From positions 2,356,001 to 2,420,000 of the forward strand of contig NZ_BNBE01000001.1 of NCBI RefSeq assembly GCF_014654895.1: a stretch of DNA of 64,000 bases. The letters run 5' to 3'. Below, piece after piece: positions 41,107-49,987 of this stretch. Both the position numbers and the translations under genes were made by a program. The notes below the pieces were generated by a model. That model was not told where the DNA came from. It saw only the letters and a list, made by a program, of their open reading frames with translations, and did no database searches. Positions within the stretch are counted from its first letter, which is position 1. Each line of letters opens with the position of its first letter. The DNA comes from Streptomyces filamentosus (GTDB lineage Bacteria > Actinomycetota > Actinomycetes > Streptomycetales > Streptomycetaceae).

Positions 41107-41869
41107 CCCGACCCCGAGCCCCCTCGCCACCGCCGCCGCCCTCAGCGGGCGCGGCATCCTCCTCGGCCGGCGCAACCCCGACGCCGTCATCAGCGCGCTG
41201 GTGATGCCGGTGCTGCTGATGCTGGTCTTCGTCTACCTCTTCGGCGGGGCCATCGACACCGGCGACACCCGCTACGTCACCTACGTCGTCCCCGGCGTCA
41301 TCGTCCTGTGCGCCGGCTTCGGCGCCGCGGGCACCGCCGTCTCCGTCAGCGAGGACATGCGGCGCGGCACCGTGGACCGCCTCCGCACCCTCGACGTCGG
41401 CGCCGTCCCCTTCCTCACCGGACACGTCGTCGCCACCGTCGCCCGGAACCTGCTGGCCACCACACTGGTCTTCGGCGTCGCCTTCCTCATCGGCTTCCGC
41501 CCCGCCGCCACCCCCGCCGGCTGGCTCGCCGCGATCGGCCTGCTCCTCGCCTACATCGCCGCCGTCTCCTGGCTGTCCGCGGCGGCCGGACTGCTCGCCC
41601 GCACCCCCGAGGCCGCCAACACGGTCACCTTCCTCATGATGTTCCTGCCCTACCCGAGCAGCGCCTTCGTCCCCATCGACACCATGCCGGGCTGGCTGCA
41701 CGGCTTCGCCGAGCACCAGCCCGTCACCCCGCTCATCGAGTCGATGCGCGGCCTGCTCCTCGACCAGCCGGTCGGCGGCGCGCCCTGGACGGCGCTCGCC
41801 TGGTGCGGCGGCCTCCTCGCCCTGGCCGTCGCCGCCTCCGGGGCCTTCTTCCGGCTCCGTACCTGCTGA
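41099..41869 (+). CDS. DrrB-like ABC transporter permease
   Basis: 256-aa ABC-2 permease with six membrane segments. It has the family motif NPDAVISALVMPVLLMLVFVYLFGG and the later LMMFLPYPSSAFVPIDTMPGWLHGFAEHQPVTPLIESMRGLLL. It is coupled to the ATPase. The stop is followed by a tandem 18-bp repeat, and the next gene is convergent. Confidence 0.92.
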   Translation: MSDPTPSPLATAAALSGRGILLGRRNPDAVISALVMPVLLMLVFVYLFGGAIDTGDTRYVTYVVPGVIVLCAGFGAAGTAVSVSEDMRRGTVDRLRTLDVGAVPFLTGHVVATVARNLLATTLVFGVAFLIGFRPAATPAGWLAAIGLLLAYIAAVSWLSAAAGLLARTPEAANTVTFLMMFLPYPSSAFVPIDTMPGWLHGFAEHQPVTPLIESMRGLLLDQPVGGAPWTALAWCGGLLALAVAASGAFFRLRTC

Positions 41870-41945
41870 GGACTCCGCACCCGCTGAGGACTCCGCACCC
41901 GCTGAGGGCTCCGTGCCCGCTGAGGGCTCCGTGCCCGCCGAGGGT
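41865..41945. repeat. 4.5 copies of an 18-bp tandem repeat
   Basis: Units GCTGAGGACTCCGCACCC and GCTGAGGGCTCCGTGCCC start at 41865, 41883, 41901, 41919, with a partial unit at 41937. The first overlaps the permease stop codon. A slippage-type minisatellite between convergent genes. Confidence 0.9.
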
Positions 41946-43190
41946 TCAGAAGATGTCCGGCGAGAACGGGCGCAACGGGGTGCGGAAGAGCAGTTCGGCG
42001 CGGGCCGCCGCCCGCGGCACCGCCTCCTCGATCCGCCCCAGCAGCGCCAGCCGGACCGCCGACCCGTCGCCGAGGACCAGCCGGGACAGCTCGGCCACGT
42101 CCAGCACGAGATCGGCCGACGCGGTGGTCGGGGTGCAGCGCGCCCCCTTCGGGGAGGCGTCGAGCAGGAACCTTCCGCCCGCCGGGCCGCCGTCGTCCCG
42201 CACGTCGAGGACCAGCCCGTCCGTCACCGGATACGTCCGCCCCTCCAGCACCTTCACCACGTCCAGCACCCGCAGCCACATCATGTCCGCGTGGCTCACC
42301 GTCCGCGCCGCGCGCGGGTCCGGCAGCAGCATCGGCAGCGCGTCGTCCGGCGGGCGGTGGCCGGAGCGCACGGTCTCCACCCAGTCGATCGAGCAGACGA
42401 ACCGCCACAGGGCGTGCTCGGCGGCCGGCACCGGCGCGATCAGGTCCGCCACGGTCAGCGTGTTCTCCGGCTGCTTGCCGTCGCTCCACCTGTCGTCGCA
42501 GCGGTACGCCACGTACCCCTCGGGCTCGCCCGAGGCGGAGCGGTAGACCGCGTAGTACGGCTCCTTCCAGGGGTCGAGCCGCTCGCCGCCGCCCGTGGCC
42601 ACGTCCCAGGCGCGCGCGGACCGGTCGGTGACGCCGGCCCGGACGCCGGCCAGCCGGCGGTGCAGCCCCGGCCCGATCCGGCGGATCTCCGCCCCGTCCA
42701 CCAGCTCGATCCGGCCCCCGTCCTCGGGGGTCCCGGTGCGGCGCGGGTCGAGACCGGCCCGGCGCAGGTCCACGCTCCACTCGGTGACGGAGCTCGCGGG
42801 ACCGAAGCCGTACCGCCCGTAGATCGGGTACTCGGCGGCGATCAGGGTCGCGACCGCGTCGCCCCGCTCCCCGGCGGCGGCGAGGTCCCGGGCCATCAGC
42901 CGGCTCAGCAGCCCGCGCCTGCGGTGCGTCGGCGCCACCGTCACCTGCGTGATCGCGTCGGCCGCGAGACCGCCGCCGCCGACCGCGCTCACCTCCTGCC
43001 GGAACGAGCGGAAGGTGGCGACGACGCGGCCGCCGTCCACGGCGGCCAGCGTCCGGTCGAGGTCCACGTGGGCCAGCCGGTCGGCGACCAGCGCGTCCGA
43101 GACCACCGGTTCGTGCAGGAAGCCCGTCCGCAGGTTCCGCAGCCAGTCGGGGAACTCGGACCCGGTCACCGCGCGCAGTTCGACAGCCAT
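41946..43190 (-). CDS. Eis-like GNAT N-acetyltransferase
   Basis: 414-aa protein with the three-part Eis layout: an N-terminal GNAT domain (about 1-150, with the acetyl-CoA loop in VTVAPTHRRRGLLSRLM), a second degenerate GNAT-like domain, and a C-terminal SCP2-like domain ending in FSPDIF, where the terminal carboxylate acts in catalysis in Eis proteins. Eis enzymes acetylate aminoglycosides or protein/polyamine amines. The likely substrate here is unknown. Transcribed convergent to the ABC operon. Confidence 0.9.
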   Translation of the reverse strand: MAVELRAVTGSEFPDWLRNLRTGFLHEPVVSDALVADRLAHVDLDRTLAAVDGGRVVATFRSFRQEVSAVGGGGLAADAITQVTVAPTHRRRGLLSRLMARDLAAAGERGDAVATLIAAEYPIYGRYGFGPASSVTEWSVDLRRAGLDPRRTGTPEDGGRIELVDGAEIRRIGPGLHRRLAGVRAGVTDRSARAWDVATGGGERLDPWKEPYYAVYRSASGEPEGYVAYRCDDRWSDGKQPENTLTVADLIAPVPAAEHALWRFVCSIDWVETVRSGHRPPDDALPMLLPDPRAARTVSHADMMWLRVLDVVKVLEGRTYPVTDGLVLDVRDDGGPAGGRFLLDASPKGARCTPTTASADLVLDVAELSRLVLGDGSAVRLALLGRIEEAVPRAAARAELLFRTPLRPFSPDIF

Positions 43191-43308
43191 CCCCCGACCC
43201 TACGCACGGCCCCCGGCCCTCGGCGCGGCATTTTCCCCGCGGTCCCGTACGCCCTCCGCGTCCCCGGCGCCGCACGTCCTCCCCGGCGCCGCACGCCCTC
43301 CGCGTCCC

Positions 43309-43902
43309 TCAGGCCAGCAGGTCGTCGACCTGGGCCTCGCCCTCGCGGTAGCGGCGGGCGATCTCCGCGCCGCAGTCGTCGGCGGTCCGCTGGAGGGACT
43401 GGCGGCGGCGCGAGACCTCCTGCTCGTACCCGGCGAGCCGCCCCATCGCCGTGTGCAGCTCCTCGTCCGTCCGGGCCGTCAGGTCCGACAGCTCGACCTC
43501 CGACAGCATCTCGGCCGCGAGCCGCCGGTACTCCTCCCCGCGCGGCGTGGACAGCGTCACGTGCCGGGCCGAGGTGCGGTGCCGGGACGGCACGTCCGCG
43601 AGGATCTCGGAGAGTCGGTCGAGCACCGGCGCCTCCGGATCGCTCCGGCGCGCCAGCTCGGCGCGCAGGATGTCGATCCGCCCCTGGAGCATCCGCCGCA
43701 CGTAGCTGAGGTCGGCCTCGTCGCTCTGCGCCTCCCGGCGCAGCGTCCGCAGCTCGGAGAGGCGCAGCCGCCCGAGCTCGTGCCCGGCGGGCTCGGCGGT
43801 CCGCTGCGCGGGCGGCCGGGCGACCGGCCCGCCGGCCGCACCGGCGGGGCGGATCAGCGGTACGGGACCGGACGGCGTGGGCCCGGTGCTGGATGCACTC
43901 AT
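43309..43902 (-). CDS. rsiG: RsiG, c-di-GMP-binding anti-sigma factor
   Basis: 197-aa protein with a disordered N terminus and an antiparallel coiled coil. Both copies of the c-di-GMP motif E(x3)S(x2)R(x3)Q(x3)D are intact: Glu62-Ser66-Arg69-Gln73-Asp77 and Glu160-Ser164-Arg167-Gln171-Asp175. This is the diagnostic signature of RsiG, which with c-di-GMP sequesters the sporulation sigma factor WhiG in Streptomyces. The ATG at 43902 has GAGGGG 9 bases upstream. It is divergent from dtd, as I recall from other Streptomyces. Confidence 0.93.
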   Translation of the reverse strand: MSASSTGPTPSGPVPLIRPAGAAGGPVARPPAQRTAEPAGHELGRLRLSELRTLRREAQSDEADLSYVRRMLQGRIDILRAELARRSDPEAPVLDRLSEILADVPSRHRTSARHVTLSTPRGEEYRRLAAEMLSEVELSDLTARTDEELHTAMGRLAGYEQEVSRRRQSLQRTADDCGAEIARRYREGEAQVDDLLA

Positions 43903-44030
43903 GAGAATCGTCCCCTCGACCGGTGCGGAGCCGCACCGCCTCCTGGCATGGTGCCACCCCGGCACGCGCGCGTGCAGGCGCTCTGCACCCGTTCGGCCCC
44001 CAGAAATCCCCGATCGGTAGGTTGGGGCCC

Positions 44031-44456
44031 ATGCGAGCTGTGGTGCAGAGGGTGGACGGCGCGAAGGTCGTCGTCGCAGGGGAGACGGTCGGCGAGATCA
44101 CCGGCGAGGGGCTGTGCGTCCTCGTCGGGGTCACCCATGACGACACTCCGGAAAAGGCCGCCCAATTGGCCAGAAAACTCTGGTCCGTCCGGGTATTGGA
44201 GGAGGAGAGGTCCTGCTCCGACGTGAACGCCCCGCTGCTGGTGATCTCCCAGTTCACGCTCTACGGCGACGCCCGCAAGGGCCGCCGCCCCACCTGGAAC
44301 GCCGCCGCCCCCGGCCCCGTCGCCGAACCCCTCGTCGACGAGGTCGTCGCACAGCTGCGGAAGCTGGGCGCCCACGTGGAGACGGGCCGCTTCGGGGCCG
44401 ACATGCGCGTCAGCCTCACGAACCACGGCCCGTTCACGGTCCTGCTGGACGTCTGA
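44031..44456 (+). CDS. dtd: D-aminoacyl-tRNA deacylase
   Basis: 141-aa Dtd that hydrolyses D-aminoacyl-tRNA as a proofreading step. Motifs: MRAVVQRV at the start, the SQFTLYGD active-site region (about residues 77-84), and the Gly/Pro motif [12 protein letters not shown] near the end. Length is normal. It stands alone between rsiG (divergent) and ygfZ (convergent), with repeated CACCCACGGCG words after its stop (44459-44525). Confidence 0.95.
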   Translation: MRAVVQRVDGAKVVVAGETVGEITGEGLCVLVGVTHDDTPEKAAQLARKLWSVRVLEEERSCSDVNAPLLVISQFTLYGDARKGRRPTWNAAAPGPVAEPLVDEVVAQLRKLGAHVETGRFGADMRVSLTNHGPFTVLLDV

Positions 44457-44531
44457 CGCCCACGGCGGGCGGTCAGGCACCCACGGCGAGAGGTCGGGCA
44501 CCCACGGCGGGAAGGGCCGGGCGCCTGACGC

Positions 44532-45509
44532 CTACGGCTCGACGACGGTCTCCTGCGCGGCGGCCGTCGTGCCCGCGATCAGCGGCGCGTCCACCGGCAC
44601 GTTCCGCTTCACCAGGCCCAGGGCGATCGGCCCCAGCTCGTGGTGGCGGACGGCCGTCGTCACGAAGCCGAGCTGACGCCCCTCCGGCCCGTCGGCCGCG
44701 AGCCGCAGCGGGGTGCCGTGACCCGGCAGGCTCACCTCGCTGCCGTCCAGGTGCAGGAAGACCAGCCGGCGCGGCGGCTTGCCCAGGTTCTGCACCCGCG
44801 CGACCGTCTCCTGCCCCCGGTAGCAGCCCTTCTGGAGGTGCACGGCGGTGCCGATGAGGCCGACCTCGTGCGGGATCGTCCGGTGGTCCGTCTCGAAGCC
44901 GAGCCGCGGCCGGTGGCCCTCCACCCGCAGCGCCTCGTACGCGAGGACGCCGGCGGCCGGCCCGTGCGCGGCGGCGAAGGACTCCAGCTCCGCGCGCGGC
45001 AGGAACAGGTCGCGCCCGTACGCCGTCTCCCGTACGACCGTGCCCTCCGGCGCGTCCGCGGTCGACCCGGCCGGCAGGTGCACGACGGCGAACTCCTCCG
45101 TCCGGTCGGCGACCTCGACCCGGTAGAAGAACTTCATCGACTCCAGGTAGGCGATCAGCTCGCCCCGCGTCCCCGGCTCGACGTGCGCCCACACCGTCTC
45201 GCCGTCGTCGACGAGGGAGAGGGCGTGCTCGATGTGCCCGTTCGCGGACAGGATCAGCGCCTCCGTGGCCTGCCCGGCCGGCAGGTCGCTGACGTGCTGG
45301 GTGAGCAGCAGGTGCAGCCAGCTCAGCCGGTCGTCGCCGGTGACGGTGACGACCCCGCGGTGCGAGAGGTCGACGAACCCCGACCCGTCGGCGAGGGAGC
45401 GCTGCTCGCGGAACAGATCGCCGTAGTGCGCGGCGACGCCTTCGTCACGGCCCTCGGCGGGAACGGCGCCGGGCAGGGACAGCAAAGGGCTCTTCAGAGG
45501 GCTCTTCAT
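44532..45509 (-). CDS. ygfZ: Folate-binding protein YgfZ
   Basis: 325-aa YgfZ/GcvT-like protein used in iron-sulfur cluster assembly or repair. The diagnostic Cys motif is KGCYRGQETVAR, and the GcvT fold is visible through FVDLSHRGVVTVTGDDRLSWLHLLLTQHV. It lies next to the Fur-family gene, transcribed in the same direction with a 9-bp gap. ATG at 45509. Confidence 0.93.
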   Translation of the reverse strand: MKSPLKSPLLSLPGAVPAEGRDEGVAAHYGDLFREQRSLADGSGFVDLSHRGVVTVTGDDRLSWLHLLLTQHVSDLPAGQATEALILSANGHIEHALSLVDDGETVWAHVEPGTRGELIAYLESMKFFYRVEVADRTEEFAVVHLPAGSTADAPEGTVVRETAYGRDLFLPRAELESFAAAHGPAAGVLAYEALRVEGHRPRLGFETDHRTIPHEVGLIGTAVHLQKGCYRGQETVARVQNLGKPPRRLVFLHLDGSEVSLPGHGTPLRLAADGPEGRQLGFVTTAVRHHELGPIALGLVKRNVPVDAPLIAGTTAAAQETVVEP

Positions 45510-45518
45510 GGGAAAAGC

Positions 45519-45956
45519 CTACGACTCCTCGGCGCGGGCCTTCCGGGAGCAGTCCCCGCACCGGCCGAAGATCGCGAAGTGCTTCATGTCGGTCTCGAAG
45601 CCGAAGGTCTCCCGGAGCTTCCCGGTGAACTCGGCCGCCACCTCCACGTCCGCCTCGATCACCCCGGAGCAGTCCCGGCACACCAGGTGCAGGTGGTGGT
45701 GCCGGTCGGCCAGGTGGTACGTCGGGGCGCCGTGCCCCAGGTGCGCGTGGCTCACCAGCCCGAGCTCCTCCAGGAGCTCCAGGGTCCGGTACACGGTGGA
45801 GATGTTCACCCCGGAGGCGGTCTTCCGCACCTCGACGAGGATGTCGTCCGGCGTGGCGTGCTCCAGCACGTCCACCGCCTCCAGGACAAGCTGGCGCTGG
45901 GGCGTCAGCCGGTAGCCGCGCTGCCGCAGGTCGCTCTTCCAGTCGGTGCTCACCAC
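45519..45956 (-). CDS. nur: Nickel-responsive Fur-family regulator Nur
   Basis: 145-aa Fur-type repressor. The winged helix begins RQRGYRLTPQRQLVLEAVDVLEHATPDDILVEVRKTASGVNISTVYRTLELLEELGL. The metal region has HLADRHHHLHLVCRDCSGV, and the C terminus ends with a CGDC pair. The sequence agrees closely with my memory of Streptomyces Nur, which controls nickel uptake and sodF/sodN, and location beside ygfZ fits; another Fur paralog remains possible. Confidence 0.88.
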   Translation of the reverse strand: MVSTDWKSDLRQRGYRLTPQRQLVLEAVDVLEHATPDDILVEVRKTASGVNISTVYRTLELLEELGLVSHAHLGHGAPTYHLADRHHHLHLVCRDCSGVIEADVEVAAEFTGKLRETFGFETDMKHFAIFGRCGDCSRKARAEES

Positions 45957-46005
45957 GCCCCCAGTGTAGGAGGGCGCGGCGCGCGACCGGAGGCCCCGCG
46001 GGGTC

Positions 46006-46578
46006 CTACTTGAAGAAGGCGATGCCGTCGTCGGGCATGTCGGGGAGGTTGCGCGCCATCTCGGCGACCTCCTCGGGGGTGACGACCTTCTTCAGGTGCG
46101 CCGACATGTAGGGGCGCAGGGGCACCTCGGGGGTGGCCTTCTCGCCGACCCACATGAGGTCGCTCTTCACGTAGCCGTAGAGGCGCTTGCCGCCGGAGTA
46201 CGGGCCCGAGGCGGCGGTCCGGGCGACGGCGTCGGTCGCCAGGTCGATCTGCGGCTTCTGGTCGGCGAGCTCGCCGTACCAGACCTCGACGACGCCGTCG
46301 TCGCGGACCATGACGACCTCGACCTTGCGGTCCGCGTCGATCCGCCAGAAGCCGCTCTCGCTCTCCAGCGGACGGACCTTGTTGCCGTCCTGGTCGAGGA
46401 CCCAGGAGTGCGAGTGGTACTCCAGGAAGTCCCGGCCGTCGTGGCTGAAGGTCACGGACTGGCCGAAGTTGCACTTCTCGGAGCCGGGGAAGTCGGACAC
46501 GCCGGCGCCCTCCCAGGTCCCGAGGAGGAACGCGAGCGGGACGAGGGCCGGATTGAGGTCGGACGGGATCTGGATCAT
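46006..46578 (-). CDS. Nitrobindin-like FABP family protein
   Basis: 190-aa beta-barrel protein. The nitrobindin signature GTWEGAG is at about residues 20-26, followed by HDGRDFLEYHSHSW and conserved Trp and His positions (FWRID, GEKATPEVPLRPYMSAHLKKV). Related proteins bind heme and nitric oxide or peroxynitrite. It stands between nur and a small membrane-protein gene on the same strand. Confidence 0.85.
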   Translation of the reverse strand: MIQIPSDLNPALVPLAFLLGTWEGAGVSDFPGSEKCNFGQSVTFSHDGRDFLEYHSHSWVLDQDGNKVRPLESESGFWRIDADRKVEVVMVRDDGVVEVWYGELADQKPQIDLATDAVARTAASGPYSGGKRLYGYVKSDLMWVGEKATPEVPLRPYMSAHLKKVVTPEEVAEMARNLPDMPDDGIAFFK

Positions 46579-46644
46579 GAGCGGCTCAGACGATCTGTGA
46601 AGGGGAACCGGTGAGGGGAGATCGGTGAAGGAGCGACCGGGAGG

Positions 46645-46743
46645 TCAGCGCTGGCCCTGGTACAGCTTCTTCACGGTCAGACCGGCGAAGGCGAGCACGC
46701 CGACGGCGACCAGGACCAGCAGAGTCTCGAAGAAAACGATCAC
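46645..46743 (-). CDS. 32-aa membrane microprotein
   Basis: The frame translates to MIVFFETLLVLVAVGVLAF, then AGLTVKKLYQGQR and a TGA. It is one hydrophobic helix with a basic tail. The GTG has GAGGAG six bases upstream, an ideal RBS. The gene lies 66 bp upstream of the nitrobindin-like gene in the same orientation. No family is known to me; a single-helix membrane partner is plausible. Confidence 0.7.
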   Translation of the reverse strand: MIVFFETLLVLVAVGVLAFAGLTVKKLYQGQR

Positions 46744-46844
46744 GGGGTGCTCCTCGGCTGAGGGTGAAGGCGGAACGGGCCGGACCCCAGCTTAGTGGGC
46801 GGGGGCCCGGCCCACTCGGTGAGGTGGGTCTCCTGTGGACAACC

Positions 46845-46897
46845 TGGTGGACGGCCCGGTGGACGGCCCGGTGGACGGGCCTGTGGACGGGCCCGCG
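46845..46897. repeat. Tandem GTGGACGGCCCG repeats
   Basis: GTGGACGGCCCG and close variants occur about four times at 12-bp spacing just downstream of the membrane-protein operon. No gene or clear terminator role. Confidence 0.8.
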
Positions 46898-46921
46898 CGC
46901 GAACGCCCGGAGAGGGCCGGC

Positions 46922-47833
46922 TCAGCCGAGCAGCTGGTTCTGGAGGGTCACCGTCTGCTGGAACGGGACGGCGAGCGCCTCGCCCGCGCGGACCTGGCTC
47001 ACCACCGCCACGATGTCGCCCGTCTGGAGGTACGCCCAGCGGGTCTGCTCGGGGCCGTACGGCTTCTTCTCCCGGAAGGCGTACAGCGTGGTGCCGGGGA
47101 CGTCGACGACCGAGGCGTAGTCCTCCGGCACCACCGCCTCGACGCCCCGGGGCAGCACCCCGGGCGCGGCGGCCACGCCCGCGTCCAGGGCCTCGTCCTT
47201 GAACGCCTCCGCGTACGCCACCGAACCGAACCGGAGCAGGTGGACGGTGGTGCGGGTGCCGTCCGGCATGCTCCAGGCGCGGGCCGCGACGTGCCGGAGC
47301 GTGGAGTCGGCGAGCGCCGTCCGCAGCTCGGCCCGGTCCTCCTCCCCGTACAGGGAGAGGAAGGACTCGGTCGTCACCCAGGCACCGTCGGCCTTCGGGT
47401 CGACCTTCGCGCCGGCCGGGGCGGGCAGCACGAGCCGGCGCGCGTCCGCGTGGTGGACCTCGCCGTCGTTGCCGTCGGTGAAGGGCCGCGGACGGCCCTC
47501 CGGCAGCGCCGGGAGGCCGAGCCGCGGGTACTCCCACCGGCCGTCGCCCTCCGTCGCGAGCCCCGGCACCTCGTGGCGGTCCAGGGAGGTGATCCAGGCG
47601 GCGGTGCCCGCGCCCGCCCCGGCGAAGACCACGACGGCCGCGGTCCACCGCGCGACGGCCGCGAGCACCCGGCGCGCCTTGCGGGGCGTGGGAGGCGCGT
47701 CGGCGGAGGACGCGTCCGCGGGGGGCACGTCCGCGGAAGGCGCGTCCACGGGGACCGCGTCCGCCGGGGCCGGAGCGGCCGGGGGCGGGGACGGCTGTTC
47801 GTCGGCCGCGGGGCTCGACTCGGTCACGCTCAT
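46922..47833 (-). CDS. Membrane protein of a three-gene operon (third)
   Basis: 303-aa single-pass protein. The first 50 residues are a disordered Ala/Pro/Asp-rich cytoplasmic segment, then one membrane helix (about residues 58-80) and an extracellular domain. In that domain, a region like DARRLVLPAPAGAKVDPKADGAWVTTESFLSLYG and another like RAWSMPDGTRTTVHLLRFGSVAYAEAF match corresponding regions of the 48705-49517 protein. The family is not known to me. Its start overlaps the middle gene by ATGA. Confidence 0.72.
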   Translation of the reverse strand: MSVTESSPAADEQPSPPPAAPAPADAVPVDAPSADVPPADASSADAPPTPRKARRVLAAVARWTAAVVVFAGAGAGTAAWITSLDRHEVPGLATEGDGRWEYPRLGLPALPEGRPRPFTDGNDGEVHHADARRLVLPAPAGAKVDPKADGAWVTTESFLSLYGEEDRAELRTALADSTLRHVAARAWSMPDGTRTTVHLLRFGSVAYAEAFKDEALDAGVAAAPGVLPRGVEAVVPEDYASVVDVPGTTLYAFREKKPYGPEQTRWAYLQTGDIVAVVSQVRAGEALAVPFQQTVTLQNQLLG

Positions 47834-48708
47834 ACGTACTCCCCCGGGGACTTGATGTGGTCGAGCTGCTTCTTCACGAGGTCCGCGACCTCGGACTTCT
47901 CGAAGGGGACCGCGCCGAACGCCGTGACGGAGACCAGGAGTTCGGAGTCGTACGCGGAGCAGGACATGCCCCGCAGCGCGTTCTCCCGCTCCTCCCGCTC
48001 CTCCTCGCTCTCGCCCTCGGTCCGGTCCTGCGGGTCCTCCAGGAGGAAGCAGGAGGAGTTGCGGTGGTCCTTGATCCTCGGGCCCTCGGGGAGCTCCAGG
48101 AACTCGGTGATCTCCCGCTTCCCCTGGTACAGGTCGTGGATGCCGCGCTTGTCCTTCATGCGCACGATCTGGACCTCGACGACGAGGCCGCCGTCGTACG
48201 AGGTGAAGGAGCGCAGGCCGATGCCCTGGACGCCCAGCTTCTCGATGCGCTTCTCGTAGGCCCGGCGCTTCTTGCCGGAGAGGCCGCGGGCCTCGCCCTT
48301 CAGCAGGGCGGTGGCCTCCTGGCCGGTCAGCTCGGCGTCGTTGCCGTACGCCTCGATGTCGGGGCCCAGGCGGTAGCCCTCGGGGACGGGCAGCAGCAGC
48401 TTGCTCATGGGGGTGTCGGCGCGGCCCCGGGTGACGGTGGTCTCCGCCGGGTCCTCTCCGGCCGCCTCCGGGCCGACCGGCGCCCAGCCGACGGTCTCGG
48501 CGGTGCGGTCGGCGTTCGCCACGGTGACGGCGGTGTACGCGATGCCGCCGCCGGCCGCGCCCAGGACGAGGACGGCGGGCAGGACGACGCCCAGCAGCAC
48601 CCGCCCGGCCTTCCTCCGGGGACGGGCCCCCTCCACGGGCACCACGGACTCCACCGATCCCACGGACTCCACCGATTCCACGGCCCCGGGGTTCTCGTGC
48701 TCGCTCAC
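47830..48708 (-). CDS. Membrane protein of a three-gene operon (second)
   Basis: 292-aa protein with the same plan: acidic N terminus with repeated VESVxS units (about 9-27), a membrane helix at about 37-60, and an extracellular part. It has KLLLPVPEGYRLGPD and an outer domain with Cys in SCFLLEDPQD and MSCSAYDS that may pair. It overlaps both neighbours by 4 bases, so all three are made together, perhaps as a complex. Confidence 0.72.
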   Translation of the reverse strand: MSEHENPGAVESVESVGSVESVVPVEGARPRRKAGRVLLGVVLPAVLVLGAAGGGIAYTAVTVANADRTAETVGWAPVGPEAAGEDPAETTVTRGRADTPMSKLLLPVPEGYRLGPDIEAYGNDAELTGQEATALLKGEARGLSGKKRRAYEKRIEKLGVQGIGLRSFTSYDGGLVVEVQIVRMKDKRGIHDLYQGKREITEFLELPEGPRIKDHRNSSCFLLEDPQDRTEGESEEEREERENALRGMSCSAYDSELLVSVTAFGAVPFEKSEVADLVKKQLDHIKSPGEYV

Positions 48709-49517
48709 AGGCGCTCCAGCTGCTTCTCGGCCAGCGTGCGGATGTCCTTCTTGCTGATCTTCTCGGTGTCGAAGATGTCGATCTCGGCCATCACGTCGCC
48801 GCGCTGGAAGACCGCCCGGGCCCGGTACAGGTCGAGGTAGCCGGCCTCCCGGCGCGCCGGGTAGAGGTAGTAGCGGCCGTTGCCGCTGCCCTCGATCGCG
48901 TCGCCCACGTCGTCCGCGTGCTCCTCCGCGTCCATGTAGGAGAGCTGGTCCCGGGCGTGCTCCAGGGCCCCGACCACGTCGCTGGGGCCGAACTGGACGA
49001 GCCGGACGATCGTGGTGCGGTTCTCGCCCGACTCCCAGCTGCGGTGGGCGATCCGCCGCAGGTGGTTCTCGCCGAGGAAGGTGAGCATCCAGCTCTCGTC
49101 GCTGAACTCCCCCGCGTAGGAGGCGACGTCGTACCAGCCGTCGCGCGGCCCGGCCGGGTTCTCGCGGGCCCCGGCGGGACGCGGGACGAGCAGCTTGCGC
49201 AGGTCGCCCTCGGTCTTCGCCCCCGCGTCCTCGGAGGCCGGCAGCGGGCCGGGCTCCTCGCCCTTCGGGAGCGGCTTCGCGGGATACGCCAGGTCCGGCT
49301 GGTTGAGGGCGGGCAGCGGCGTCGGCGGGCGCTCCGCCTGGACGCCGTAGCCGACGGCCGTGCCGCCGATGACGCCGAGCACGGCGGCGACCGCGATCAG
49401 CGCGAGCGTACGACCGGTCCTGCGGCGCGAAACCGACCGCGTGACAGGTTCCGGAACGGCTTCCGGCGCCGGAGCCGGTCCGTTCTGAGCGGATTCGACC
49501 GCTTCCGAGGCTTCCAA
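48705..49517 (-). CDS. Membrane protein of a three-gene operon (first)
   Basis: 270-aa protein and the first gene of the operon. N-terminal disordered segment, a membrane helix at about 36-58, then an outer domain with DLRKLLVPRPAGARENPAG and HRSWESGENRTTIVRLVQFGPSDVVGALEHARDQ. It shares the same order of segments with the two downstream genes, suggesting an old duplication. Role unknown. Confidence 0.72.
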   Translation of the reverse strand: MEASEAVESAQNGPAPAPEAVPEPVTRSVSRRRTGRTLALIAVAAVLGVIGGTAVGYGVQAERPPTPLPALNQPDLAYPAKPLPKGEEPGPLPASEDAGAKTEGDLRKLLVPRPAGARENPAGPRDGWYDVASYAGEFSDESWMLTFLGENHLRRIAHRSWESGENRTTIVRLVQFGPSDVVGALEHARDQLSYMDAEEHADDVGDAIEGSGNGRYYLYPARREAGYLDLYRARAVFQRGDVMAEIDIFDTEKISKKDIRTLAEKQLERL

Positions 49518-49621
49518 GACAGTCCCCCCACGAGACTAGAAGGGCGGATTCCGTTCATCCGCGCCTCCATGACCCGTGAGGCGTGCGGGGAGTTGCCCGG
49601 CCTCGCATTACAGTTCGGTAT

Positions 49622-49984
49622 ATGGCGAAGAAGCTCGTGATCAAGGTGACCGCCGGGGCCGACGCCCCCGAGCGCTGCTCCCAGGCCTTCACCGTGGCCG
49701 CCGTCGCCGTGGCCAGCGGCGTCGAGGTGTCGCTCTGGCTGACGGGCGAGTCCGCGTGGTTCGCCCTCCCGGGCCGGGCCGCCGAGTTCGACCTCCCGCA
49801 CGCGGCCCCGCTGCCCGACCTGATCGACTCGATCCTGGCGGCCGGCCGGCTCACCCTGTGCACCCAGTGCGCGGCCCGCCGCGACATCACCGAACAGGAC
49901 GTCCTGGAAGGCGTCCGCATCGCCGGCGCCCAGGTCTTCGTCCAGGAAGCCCTGGCCGACGACACCCAGGCCCTCGTCTACTGA
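49622..49984 (+). CDS. DsrE family protein
   Basis: 120-aa DsrE/DsrF-like protein. Start MAKKLVIKVTAGADAPERCSQAF, then VAVASGVEVSLWLTGESAWF and the C-terminal part with LTLCTQCAARRDI (paired Cys) and GAQVFVQEALADDTQALVY. Such proteins act in sulfur relay or as small redox proteins. It is divergent from the membrane-protein operon and convergent with DUF3099. Confidence 0.85.
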   Translation: MAKKLVIKVTAGADAPERCSQAFTVAAVAVASGVEVSLWLTGESAWFALPGRAAEFDLPHAAPLPDLIDSILAAGRLTLCTQCAARRDITEQDVLEGVRIAGAQVFVQEALADDTQALVY

Positions 49985-49987
49985 CCC

